A stretch of 61,995 nt of DNA from Actinomycetes bacterium (GTDB lineage Bacteria; Actinomycetota; Acidimicrobiia; Acidimicrobiales; RAAP-2). The stretch spans positions 1 through 61,995 of the forward strand of contig JAKAUQ010000017.1 in the NCBI GenBank assembly GCA_021827705.1, in the 5' to 3' direction. A model generated the notes under the pieces. It worked only from the letters and a program-made list of their open reading frames with translations. It was not told the DNA's origin and ran no database searches. Position numbers and translations under genes: made by a program. Shown here piece after piece: positions 1 to 7,060 of the stretch. Position 1 is the stretch's first letter. Each line of letters begins with the position of its first letter.

Positions 1-270
1 CTCAATCCGAGGAGCCTTTGGGGTCTCGACCACCGACGTCAGTTTCGAGATGAGCCGTGGGCCTCGGCGCGCTTCCTGTCTCGAGGTGATCTACGGGAGA
101 TTGGCTCGCCGTGGGGAAAGACCACCGTGAGCTCAACGCTGTACTCCTCTCCGGCGCTGGCCAAGCACCGGTCGGTGGCCGAGTCGGTGGAGAAGATGGG
201 CCGGGCGCTGCCCGCGCTGGGGGCGTTTCAGGTGCTGCGGATCCTCACCCCATCACGCTCGAAGCGTTGA
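1..270 (+). CDS. SAM-dependent methyltransferase, C-terminal part (5' end outside window)
   Basis: Frame 1 is open from the first base to the TGA at 268-270 and encodes about 89 residues. The order 'LNPRSLWGL', 'PWASARFLSR', 'LYSSPAL' and finally 'GRALPALGAFQVLRI' is the usual C-terminal third of class I SAM-dependent methyltransferases of the Methyltransf_11 type, where the last beta strand carries a G-A-F pattern. The SAM-binding half lies upstream of the window, so substrate and exact subfamily cannot be judged. It converges with the next minus-strand gene. The assignment rests on remembered family patterns over a short segment. Confidence 0.6.
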   Translation, partial: LNPRSLWGLDHRRQFRDEPWASARFLSRGDLREIGSPWGKTTVSSTLYSSPALAKHRSVAESVEKMGRALPALGAFQVLRILTPSRSKR

Positions 271-377
271 CCGGTCCGAGGCTCGTTCGGCACCCGTAAG
301 CGCGTGGGCGATCCCGCAGTGCGCCAGGCGGTGGCCCGCCCCCGGCAGCCGCGCGCGGTCCTCGCGACGCGCCACCG

Positions 378-402
378 GACACCGCCGCGGTCACCGGGTG
401 TC
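378..402. terminator. Candidate bidirectional hairpin between convergent genes
   Basis: GACACC (378-383) and GGTGTC (397-402) can pair around a 13-nt loop in the gap between the convergent methyltransferase and CMD genes. There is no U tract, so a terminator role is inferred only from position. Confidence 0.25.
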
Positions 403-432
403 GTCACATCCGACGCAGCTGTCTGGGACTCC

Positions 433-813
433 CTATCGCTCGTCGATCAGATCAAAGACCGGCTCCGCGTTACCCAGGACCCTGGTGGCCATCGCGTAAC
501 GCGCGATGTGCAGAGCCTCGAGCAACTTGTCGCTGGAAATCGACTGGACGCGGGCCTTGTTCACCATGGCGGTCGTGCAGGCGTGGTTGGAGGTGGCGAG
601 CGCCACGGCGAGGTAGATCAGCGTTCGTGTCTCGGGATCCAGTGCGCCACCCTCTCCTGGCATGGCGAAGGCGCTGGATCGAACCTGCTCGGCAACCATG
701 CGCGGGTCCGCCGTGGCGGCCTTCACGATCGCGGGCGGAACCTCTCCCATCGAGGCGCGCATGCCAGCAAGTGTCTGGTCGATCTCGCTGGAGGTGGGCA
801 TCATCGTTGGCAT
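433..813 (-). CDS. Carboxymuconolactone decarboxylase (CMD/AhpD-fold) family protein
   Basis: A 126-residue all-helical protein. Residues 60-100 match the CMD core: an acidic/hydrophobic helix 'ETRTLIYLAVALATS', then 'NHACTTAM' with the single cysteine at about 79, then the 'KLLEALHIARY' helix. AhpD-like members have a CxxC redox pair; only one Cys is present here, so a thioredoxin-like peroxidase role is unlikely and the reaction is unknown. The gene starts 9 bp after the stop of the upstream TDT transporter gene, with an AGGGGA ribosome site between them, so the two are probably co-transcribed. The pairing with an anion exporter is unusual and gives no clear function. Confidence 0.75.
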   Translation of the reverse strand: MPTMMPTSSEIDQTLAGMRASMGEVPPAIVKAATADPRMVAEQVRSSAFAMPGEGGALDPETRTLIYLAVALATSNHACTTAMVNKARVQSISSDKLLEALHIARYAMATRVLGNAEPVFDLIDER

Positions 814-822
814 GACCGTCCC

Positions 823-2040
823 CTAGTTGGTTGGCTGTGACAGGACTTGCGGCGCGCGGGTGAAGGCTCCGGCCTTCAGTCCCCACAGGGTCCGCCAGGC
901 GACGACGAGCCAGAAGCAGAACAGGAGCACGAAGAGTCCGGCACCGATCCACTGCAGACTGCGCAGATCCCAGGCGCTGGCGAGTGAGAGCGTCGCCACC
1001 GTGAAGGCTCCGAGTGGGAACGTGAAGCCCCACCAGCCGATGCCGAAGGGCAGCGGGCCCGAGCGCAGGTAGTGCACGAGCAAGAGCGAGGCCGCGATGA
1101 GCCACCAGACCCCGAATCCCCACAGCATCGTGGCGGCGAGCTTCGAGGCCAGCTCCACGCTGGGCGCCAGGGGACCGACCAGGGGCGCGCTCGCCGCGGC
1201 CATCTTCACTAAGGCGAGCGCTCCCACGCCGATGGGACCCAGGCCGATCCACAGCGAAGGAGCGAGCCCGGCGTGGGGCAGAGGGTGCAGCACCAGGCGC
1301 TGGTGGAGCATGGTGAGGATCAGCAGGTAGAGGAGGAATCCCATCCCCCAGAAGCCATAGGACATCAGCAGCAGGGTTCGTGCCGTGGTGGGGGAGGCCG
1401 CAGGGACCAGGGGCAGCAAGACGAGCGGCACGACGATGTTCACCACGGGGGGGATGAACCAGCTCCCATTGACGGTCTCCGGGACGGTCTCGGAGCGCAG
1501 GAACAGCAGGTACGCGAAGACGACGCTGGCGATAAAGGCGAGGGGGATTCCGACCCAGTCAAGGCCCGCCACGACCCCCTGGACGGTGGCGGGTGAGAAC
1601 CACGTCGGGCCCACGGCGGCGAACGTTGCCGCGATGACCAGAATGCCGCCGGGCAGGGTCCCGTAGAGCGCGCCGGTGAACGGATCGCGCAGATCCGCCA
1701 GGGCCGCATCACCGTGGAGGAGGAAGCGAACCAGGTACGGGACGACGAGAACCACCGCGAGGATGATCGCGAGGATCGACATGGTCTGAGCCATCACTCG
1801 TGCCGGACTCGTGAGGGCGTCGACCTGCCCCGGATTCAACGACGCGGCTACGCCGATGATGGCCGTTCCCATGACCGCCCCAAACCATCCGGGATGAAAC
1901 CCCCGAAGTCCCTTGAGGTCGGCGCCCCGGGGGGCCGAGGCGTGATGCGCGCCCCGTGACGAGGTTGGGGGCACCCCTGGCGAAGACAGAGCTGTCTCGT
2001 CGATGGCGCCCTGTTCGATACCGACTGCGTTACTTTCCAT
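823..2040 (-). CDS. TDT-family (TehA/Mae1/SLAC1-like) anion or dicarboxylate transporter
   Basis: A 405-residue integral membrane protein with about ten hydrophobic segments, starting near residue 40 with 'FHPGWFGAVMGTAIIG', the characteristic first helix of the tellurite-resistance/dicarboxylate transporter family. Families of this fold move C4-dicarboxylates, sulfite or other small anions across the cytoplasmic membrane; the substrate cannot be read from sequence. An open frame continues upstream to 2307, but the ATG at 2040 is preceded by a clear AGGAGG (2044-2053 on this strand) and begins the family-like part, so it is chosen. An AT-rich palindrome at 2091-2114 sits just upstream and may control it. 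Confidence 0.8.
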   Translation of the reverse strand: MESNAVGIEQGAIDETALSSPGVPPTSSRGAHHASAPRGADLKGLRGFHPGWFGAVMGTAIIGVAASLNPGQVDALTSPARVMAQTMSILAIILAVVLVVPYLVRFLLHGDAALADLRDPFTGALYGTLPGGILVIAATFAAVGPTWFSPATVQGVVAGLDWVGIPLAFIASVVFAYLLFLRSETVPETVNGSWFIPPVVNIVVPLVLLPLVPAASPTTARTLLLMSYGFWGMGFLLYLLILTMLHQRLVLHPLPHAGLAPSLWIGLGPIGVGALALVKMAAASAPLVGPLAPSVELASKLAATMLWGFGVWWLIAASLLLVHYLRSGPLPFGIGWWGFTFPLGAFTVATLSLASAWDLRSLQWIGAGLFVLLFCFWLVVAWRTLWGLKAGAFTRAPQVLSQPTN

Positions 2041-2090
2041 GACGGGCCTCCTGGTTCGCAGCGAATCGGCACCACGGGAGCGCGGTACCA

Positions 2091-2114
2091 ATACATCGAT
2101 AAATGTAAATGTAT
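2091..2114. promoter_or_regulatory. AT-rich palindrome upstream of the TDT transporter
   Basis: ATACAT (2091-2096) and ATGTAT (2109-2114) are inverted repeats separated by 12 nt, with an additional internal ATGT at 2103-2106. The block is strikingly AT-rich in a high-GC background and lies 51-74 nt before the transporter ATG. It looks like a repressor operator or the promoter itself; the regulator is unknown. Confidence 0.45.
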
Positions 2115-2247
2115 GAATCTCGGAGTCGTAGGGGACAAAGTCACAGCGTGACCGGGCAGAAGAGACGGTCCGGGCACAGCAGAGTCGGCGATCGACGCAC
2201 GCGTCGTCGTGGTGCTCCTCTCGCGGCACGGCTGGGCGGCCTCTCGG

Positions 2248-2327
2248 CAGCTCGACGTCGCTTCGACGCGGCGCCGGGAGGGCTCCCCGCGCATCGGGGA
2301 GGTTCACGCCGAAGCGACGTCGAGCTG
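2248..2327. repeat. 80-nt inverted repeat with 18-bp perfect arms
   Basis: Arm 2248-2265 (CAGCTCGACGTCGCTTCG) is the exact reverse complement of 2310-2327. The 44-nt spacer contains a second perfect hairpin, CTCCCCG (2283-2289) with CGGGGAG (2295-2301), loop 5. No target-site duplication or transposase was seen. It could fold as a long cruciform/RNA hairpin or bind a dimeric regulator. Confidence 0.7.
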
Positions 2328-2507
2328 AGCCGGGACCGCGGCATCGACGTGCGAGATCGCCTCGTCAGGGCCCCCTTACCCCGCGCCGGACTCGCCGGGT
2401 CTCGAGCTCCCCAGGTGCCGCCGGTGACCCACGGCGCGTCGAGCAGGTGGACGCACGGGGAGAGCTGGGTCGCCCGAGCGTGGCGACGGTCGAACGAGTC
2501 CACGTCG

Positions 2508-2513
2508 TAGGAT
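2508..2513 (+). promoter_or_regulatory. -10 element TAGGAT for the 2522/2659 unit
   Basis: TAGGAT ends 8 nt before the ATG at 2522, matching the spacing seen at many other genes in this window. An alternative ATG at 2512 lies inside this hexamer, which argues against that start. Confidence 0.45.
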
Positions 2514-2521
2514 GTCCGCAC

Positions 2522-2662
2522 ATGACAGCTCGTCGGTGGCACCGGACATCGCCCCGTGGGGGCCGCTGCGCGCAGCGGCTGGCGACGGCGCCGACCACTC
2601 CGGGCCTGGTGGGCACCGGGCGAATCGCGTGTGGGGCCGTGACCGGGCACCTGCTGGCGTGA
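2522..2662 (+). CDS. Possible 46-residue leader protein coupled to the PemK-fold gene
   Basis: A short Arg- and Gly-rich frame beginning MTARRWHRTS. Its ATG is 8 nt downstream of a TAGGAT hexamer and its TGA overlaps the GTG of the next gene as GTGA, the arrangement of translationally coupled pairs. No homology is recognised and codon bias does not separate this frame from the overlapping one, so it may be noncoding. If real, its position before a PemK-fold protein would suit a small antitoxin-like partner, but nothing in the sequence shows that. Confidence 0.3.
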   Translation: MTARRWHRTSPRGGRCAQRLATAPTTPGLVGTGRIACGAVTGHLLA

Positions 2663-3660
2663 CATTGCCGGCTGACTCGTTGAGCGGCCCGACGCTGTGG
2701 CGTCGGGGGCTGGCTCGCCTTCCTGGCGAGGCGCTGCTGGAGCGCGTCGATGGGCTGGACCTGCGTCCGGGGGCGCGGATCTCGCCGGCCGTAGCCCTGC
2801 CGCTGCGCTCCCTGCGCGACCGGCGCGACGTGGAGGAGTTCGTCAGCCACGCGCCGGCCCCCGCGGTGCGGGCACTGCTCGAGTCTCTGGTGGCACCCGA
2901 TCTGGAGCGCATCGTGGAGCTTCTCGGCGAGCACGCCGACCACCCCAGCTTTGACCAGCTGGCCGCGGCCGTGAACGCCCTGGCGGCCGAGGGGGTCAGC
3001 GACGACCGGCGGGCCGCTCTGCTGGCCTTCGCCGTCGCCGAACAGTTTGCCGCGGCGCCGCACTGCCGGAGGCTGCTGGCCGAGAGCCCGGATCTGGCAC
3101 TGCCCCCGGTGGACGTCGCGGACGCCCCGCGGGTGCTGGCGCCGCCGCGGGCCGTGGATCCGGAAGTGCGCGAGCGCCGGCGCCAGCGCCGCGCCGCGCG
3201 ACCGCCGTCGTCGGCTCCGCCGCGACCGCCGCGACCGGCGCGGGCTCGACATGCTGACGTCGAGGCCGACGGGGTACCGCCGGACGTGTCCCTGGCGCCG
3301 CCGCAGTGGCGTCGCACACCTCTGACGCCGGCTGAAGCGCGTATCGTGAGCGATCGCCACACCCTGGTGGGCGCCGTGGTCACCGTCGACGTCCCCTTCG
3401 ACGCCGTCGATCCGGCGCGCCCCGACGAGCGCGAGAAGCATCGCCCGGCCCTCGTCGTGGCCGGATCGACATCCCAGCTGCTGGTGCGCGCGCTCTACAC
3501 GAAGTCGCGCCCGGGGCGCATCCCGTTCCGGCCTTGGCGACGCATCGGCCTGGACCACCCGTCCTTCGTCAGTGACGACCGGGTCCTGCTCGACATTGCG
3601 GGTCGCGAGGTCGTCGAGATCGACCGCCTCAGCGCCGCGGAGTGGAACGCTCTCTGGTAG
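2659..3660 (+). CDS. Large protein with C-terminal PemK/MazF-like domain
   Basis: A 333-residue protein. Residues about 235-330 resemble the PemK/MazF barrel: a 'VGAVVTVDVPF' first strand, 'EKHRPALVV' (the K-x-RP-A-L-V-V signature), then 'DDRVLLDI' and 'EIDRLSAAEWNAL' at the end. MazF-type domains are usually sequence-specific RNases of about 110 residues. Here the domain follows roughly 160 residues of Ala/Leu-rich helices and a Pro/Arg-rich linker (about residues 155-200) that I do not recognise. The GTG overlaps the stop of a 46-codon frame; an in-frame ATG at 2512 would add 49 low-complexity residues but lies inside a putative -10 box. Toxin activity is unproven. Confidence 0.55.
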   Translation: MTLPADSLSGPTLWRRGLARLPGEALLERVDGLDLRPGARISPAVALPLRSLRDRRDVEEFVSHAPAPAVRALLESLVAPDLERIVELLGEHADHPSFDQLAAAVNALAAEGVSDDRRAALLAFAVAEQFAAAPHCRRLLAESPDLALPPVDVADAPRVLAPPRAVDPEVRERRRQRRAARPPSSAPPRPPRPARARHADVEADGVPPDVSLAPPQWRRTPLTPAEARIVSDRHTLVGAVVTVDVPFDAVDPARPDEREKHRPALVVAGSTSQLLVRALYTKSRPGRIPFRPWRRIGLDHPSFVSDDRVLLDIAGREVVEIDRLSAAEWNALW

Positions 3661-3668
3661 CCCCGGCG

Positions 3669-3674
3669 TACCAT
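3669..3674 (+). promoter_or_regulatory. -10 element TACCAT, leaderless start of 3681
   Basis: TACCAT is followed by 6 nt and the ATG at 3681, with no ribosome-binding site between. This places transcription start at or next to the start codon. Confidence 0.55.
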
Positions 3675-3680
3675 CGACAT

Positions 3681-5060
3681 ATGTCCTACGAGTTCTCCAC
3701 CATCATCGAGCCGTTCCGGATCCACTCGGTCGAGCCCTTGCACATGACGACCCCGGAGCGCCGCCACGCCGCCATCCGTGAGGCCGGCTACAACCTCTTC
3801 AGTCTCCACGCCGACGACGTCCTGATCGACCTGCTAACCGACTCGGGTACGGGGGCCATGTCGCGCGACCAGTGGGCGGCCATCCAGCACGGTGACGAGA
3901 GCTACGCGGGGTCGCCGTCGTGGTTCCGCTTCGAGGCGGCGGTCAAGGACCTGTTCCCCTTCCGGCACGTGATTCCTACGCACCAGGGCCGCGCCGCCGA
4001 GAAGATCCTCTTCACCGCGGTCGGCGGCCCGGGCCGTGTGGTCCCCTCGAACACGCACTTCGACACCACCCGGGCCAACGTGGAGGCCACGGGGGCCGAG
4101 GCGGTGGACCTGGTCATCGCCGAAGGCCTGGACCCGAGCTCGCTGCACCCCTTCAAGGGGAACATGGACCTCGAGGCTCTGGACCAGCTCCTGGGTGAGC
4201 GAGGGACTGACGTGCCCGTCGTGATGGTTACCATCACCAACAACTCCGGTGGCGGCCAACCGGTGTCGCTGGAGAACCTCCGGGGCGTCAGTACGATCTG
4301 TCGGCGCCACGGCGTGCCCCTCTTCTTGGACGCCTGCCGGTTCGCCGAGAACGCGTGGTTCATCCACGAGCGCGAGGCGGGCCAGGGCGACCGCGACGTG
4401 GCCGACATCGTGCGCGAGATCGCCTCACTGGCCGACGGCATGACCATGTCGGCCAAGAAGGACCCCTTCGGCAACATCGGGGGATGGCTGGCCCTTAACG
4501 ACGACGACCTGGCCGAGCGCTGCCGCAACCTCCTGATCCTGACCGAGGGCTTCCCGACCTACGGCGGACTGGCCGGCCGCGACCTGGAGGCCCTGGCCCA
4601 GGGGCTCAGCGAAGCCGTGAGCCACGACTACCTGCGCTACCGGATCCGCTCGACGACCTACCTCGGCGACGCCCTGGACCGGGCCGGCGTTCCGGTGGTC
4701 AAGCCCACCGGGGGTCACGCCGTCTACCTGGACGCGCGGGCCCTGCTGCCGCACATCGCCCCCCTGGCGTACCCCGGGCAGGCGCTGGCCATCGCCCTCT
4801 ACGAGGCCGGTGGGGTGCGCTCGGTGGAGATCGGCTCGGTGATGTTCGGTCGCCACCCCGACGGAAGCGAGCACCCGGCTCCTCTGGAGCTGGTGCGCCT
4901 GGCCATTCCCCGACGCACTTACACCCAGAGCCACATCGACTACGTGATCGAGGTGGTCACCGCGGTGGCTCGCGATGCCGAGAGCCTCCGGGGGTACCAG
5001 ATGGTCTACGAGCCGCCGGCTCTGCGCCACTTCACGGCGCGCTTCGAGCCACTGGGCTGA
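3681..5060 (+). CDS. Tryptophanase / tyrosine phenol-lyase family beta-eliminating lyase
   Basis: A 459-residue PLP enzyme (E. coli TnaA is about 470). Family marks are 'FRIHSVEPL' at the N-terminus, 'PTHQGRAAEKIL' (99-110), 'DACRFAENAWFI' (217-228, with the PLP-ring Asp) and the PLP-lysine site 'MSAKKD' (Lys pair 259-260). These lyases split tryptophan to indole or tyrosine to phenol, plus pyruvate and ammonia. The 'NIGG' that follows the lysine site is what tyrosine phenol-lyases carry, whereas TnaA has a different sequence there; the aromatic specificity remains open. The ATG is placed by a TACCAT box 6 nt upstream. The 3' end overlaps the convergent Lgt-like gene by 55 bp. No tryptophan permease or leader peptide is nearby. 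Confidence 0.85.
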   Translation: MSYEFSTIIEPFRIHSVEPLHMTTPERRHAAIREAGYNLFSLHADDVLIDLLTDSGTGAMSRDQWAAIQHGDESYAGSPSWFRFEAAVKDLFPFRHVIPTHQGRAAEKILFTAVGGPGRVVPSNTHFDTTRANVEATGAEAVDLVIAEGLDPSSLHPFKGNMDLEALDQLLGERGTDVPVVMVTITNNSGGGQPVSLENLRGVSTICRRHGVPLFLDACRFAENAWFIHEREAGQGDRDVADIVREIASLADGMTMSAKKDPFGNIGGWLALNDDDLAERCRNLLILTEGFPTYGGLAGRDLEALAQGLSEAVSHDYLRYRIRSTTYLGDALDRAGVPVVKPTGGHAVYLDARALLPHIAPLAYPGQALAIALYEAGGVRSVEIGSVMFGRHPDGSEHPAPLELVRLAIPRRTYTQSHIDYVIEVVTAVARDAESLRGYQMVYEPPALRHFTARFEPLG

Positions 5061-5821
5061 CCCGCCCGGCTCGCGCGACGCGCGGCGACGATCCCGCACA
5101 CCACTCCGGCGGCTGCCAGCGCGATTCCTGCCAGCTGCACCCCCACCGAGCCGCTGTGGGAGTGCTGGCCGAGCAGCCACCGCTCGTCGAATGCTCGCAC
5201 CAGGCCCCACACGACCATCGCCACCGACGCCACGAGGCCCAGGACCCGGTCGCGTAGACGGCGCTGGAGGCCCAGCAGGGCCAGCCAGAGCGTGCCGTCC
5301 TCGAGGCCCTGGATGAGGGGGACGGGCACGCGCCGACCCGCCTGACCCGCGTAGCGCATGCCGAACCACTGGTGCGTCAGGTGGCCCCCTCCCTGGTACA
5401 TGAACTGGGGCCCGAGGACGCGACCGACGGCCCATCCGGCCACCAGCGCGGGGACGACGGCGTCCGCGAAGCGCGCGAGCGTCGTGTCGGGCCACCACCG
5501 TCGGCGCAGGAGCAGCCCCACGGGGACGGCGGTCGCCAGGGCGCCAAAGCTCGACAGGCCCCCGTTCCATAGGGCCAGCCACTGGGTGGGGTGCCCGGCG
5601 TAGATCGACCAGTTCGTGGCCACGTGGGCAACTCGAGCGCCGACCAGCGAAGCGACCAGCACGGCCACGGCGAAGCGTCCCCAGCGGGCGTCGTCCAAGC
5701 CGGCGCGCCGCAGGCGACGGCCGGCGTACGAGTAGGCGAGGAGGACTGCCAGAGCCAGGCCGAAGCCGTAGAGGTGGAAGGTCAAGGGACCCAGGTGCAG
5801 GCTGGTGGGAACCGGCTCCAC
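5006..5821 (-). CDS. Lgt-like prolipoprotein diacylglyceryl transferase family protein (divergent)
   Basis: A 271-residue protein with about seven membrane segments, starting 'LGPLTFHLYGFGLALAV', the first helix of Lgt with its conserved Tyr. Lgt transfers diacylglycerol from phosphatidylglycerol to the lipobox Cys of prolipoproteins. Several signature positions are altered: where E. coli Lgt has 'GGMSFHGG' this protein has 'GGLSSFGA', losing the essential His103, and where Lgt has 'GRLGNFINGE' it has 'GRVLGPQFMY', keeping the Arg but losing the Asn. The late Arg ('WGLVRAFDE') is kept. It may be a paralogue with changed chemistry. The GTG start lies 3 bp after the stop of the NlpC/P60 gene, so they form an operon. 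Confidence 0.7.
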   Translation of the reverse strand: MEPVPTSLHLGPLTFHLYGFGLALAVLLAYSYAGRRLRRAGLDDARWGRFAVAVLVASLVGARVAHVATNWSIYAGHPTQWLALWNGGLSSFGALATAVPVGLLLRRRWWPDTTLARFADAVVPALVAGWAVGRVLGPQFMYQGGGHLTHQWFGMRYAGQAGRRVPVPLIQGLEDGTLWLALLGLQRRLRDRVLGLVASVAMVVWGLVRAFDERWLLGQHSHSGSVGVQLAGIALAAAGVVCGIVAARRASRAGQPSGSKRAVKWRRAGGS

Positions 5822-5824
5822 AGG

Positions 5825-6919
5825 CTAGGCCCGGGGCCGGCCGGCTCCCGCGAACCCGTACCCCAGGCGGATCGGGGTGATGTGCACCGTGTAGCCGGCA
5901 CTGGGTGCCTCGATCATCATCCCGTGTCCCAGGTACATGGCGACGTGCTGGTCGCCGTCGTAGCCGTAGAAGAGCAGGTCGCCCGGTTGGAGGTCCCACA
6001 GCGGCACGCGCACGGTGTCGGCGAACTGGGCCCCCGAGTAGTGGGGCAGGTAGATTCCCGCGGCGTCGTAGGCCAGCATCACCAGACCCGAGCAATCCAC
6101 CCCCGCGCGCGAGGCACCGCCCCACACGTAGGGCACGCCGAGATAGGAGAGCGCCGCCCGGATCGCGATGTCGGCCCGCGAATTGGGTGGTGGAGCAGGA
6201 AAGCCGACGGCGGGCTTGGCGTTGGCCAGGGCGCCGGCGGACTGGGCCGCGGCGGCGGCCTCCTGCTGGTGCACGAAGTACGCGATCTGCCCCTTGACCT
6301 GGGAGAGGGCATTCTGGAGGGTGGCTTGGAGGAGCTTGGCCTCGTGGAAGGCGCCGGCCGCAGCCCGTGCGGCGTCCGCCGCCTGCTGGTCTTCGGCGGC
6401 CAGCAGCGAGCGCTCCTGGGTGAGCTTGAGCCGGTAGCTCTTCAAATTGGCCACCGTCGTGGCCACGTTGCCCTGGGCCACCTGGCTGTAGACCTGTACG
6501 GCGCCAAGCTTGGTGGCGGTGGGAGCGAACAGGGGGTTGGAGTCAGCGGCACCGCTGGTGACGTAGGCGTAGATGGCGTCGGTGCGCAGCTGGCTGTTGC
6601 CGCGCTCGACCTGGCGCTCGATCTGGGCCACGATGGTCTTGGTATTGGCGATCACGTGTGTGATGTCGCGCAGCTTGATCAGCGTCATGTCGTACTTCTG
6701 ACCCAGGAATCCGACGCGGCCATCGATGTACTGGATCTGCTTGTACAAGGTGGCGGCCTGGGCGCGCGCACTGGTGAGGCTGGCGGCTCCGGCGCCCGGC
6801 GACACCCACAGAGTCGCCAGCGGGGCGAGGATCGCGGCACTGACCAGAGCCCGGCGAGGGCTCCACCGCCCTCGGGGCCGTGGCGACGAGAGGCGCCGGA
6901 GGCGCTTGACGTCAGGCAC
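5825..6919 (-). CDS. NlpC/P60 family peptidoglycan endopeptidase, secreted
   Basis: A 364-residue protein: basic N-terminus with a signal peptide (hydrophobic about 24-45, Ala-rich cleavage region), an extended coiled coil (about 50-225), then an NlpC/P60 domain (about 248-355). The catalytic Cys is in 'GVDCSGLVMLAY' (C276) and the His in 'QHVAMYLG' (H325). Enzymes of this layout (RipA/CwlO-like) cut D-glutamyl-diaminopimelate-type links in the wall during growth or division, the coiled coil acting as regulator or anchor. A coiled-coil activator of this class is often controlled by FtsEX, and ftsEX lies elsewhere in this window. A GTG start is chosen because TAGCCT stands 7 nt upstream; a longer open frame to 7885 is antisense to the CoA lyase gene. 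Confidence 0.85.
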   Translation of the reverse strand: MPDVKRLRRLSSPRPRGRWSPRRALVSAAILAPLATLWVSPGAGAASLTSARAQAATLYKQIQYIDGRVGFLGQKYDMTLIKLRDITHVIANTKTIVAQIERQVERGNSQLRTDAIYAYVTSGAADSNPLFAPTATKLGAVQVYSQVAQGNVATTVANLKSYRLKLTQERSLLAAEDQQAADAARAAAGAFHEAKLLQATLQNALSQVKGQIAYFVHQQEAAAAAQSAGALANAKPAVGFPAPPPNSRADIAIRAALSYLGVPYVWGGASRAGVDCSGLVMLAYDAAGIYLPHYSGAQFADTVRVPLWDLQPGDLLFYGYDGDQHVAMYLGHGMMIEAPSAGYTVHITPIRLGYGFAGAGRPRA

Positions 6920-6926
6920 GGATGCC

Positions 6927-6932
6927 AGGCTA
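6927..6932 (-). promoter_or_regulatory. -10 element TAGCCT, leaderless start of NlpC/P60 gene
   Basis: TAGCCT (minus strand) ends 7 nt before the GTG at 6919. No ribosome-binding site intervenes. Confidence 0.5.
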
Positions 6933-7048
6933 CTTGCTGGGGGCCCGCGATGAGGCGCCAGACCCGCGCGTGACCGGCATCTTCCCTGGTCAAAGCAGGC
7001 GAGCAACCCGACCCCACGATGGCGCCCGAAGCCCCAGACGGTGTCACG

Positions 7049-7054
7049 TAGGCT
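7049..7054 (+). promoter_or_regulatory. -10 element TAGGCT, leaderless start of CoA lyase gene
   Basis: TAGGCT, then CAGCGC, then ATG 7061. Transcription would begin at the start codon. Confidence 0.55.
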
Positions 7055-7060
7055 CAGCGC

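Larger units (their letters stand above)
2041..2521. other. Gene-poor 480-nt region
   Basis: No convincing coding frame was found between the transporter start and the next plus-strand unit; open frames crossing it resemble no family. It holds the AT-rich palindrome (2091-2114), a large inverted repeat (2248-2327) and a TAGGAT hexamer (2508-2513). Confidence 0.5.

Noticed and set aside
2512-2658. ATG 2512 as start of the PemK-fold gene
   Set aside because: It lies inside the TAGGAT box, has no ribosome site, and adds only low-complexity residues; GTG 2659 is preferred, although this cannot be proven from sequence.
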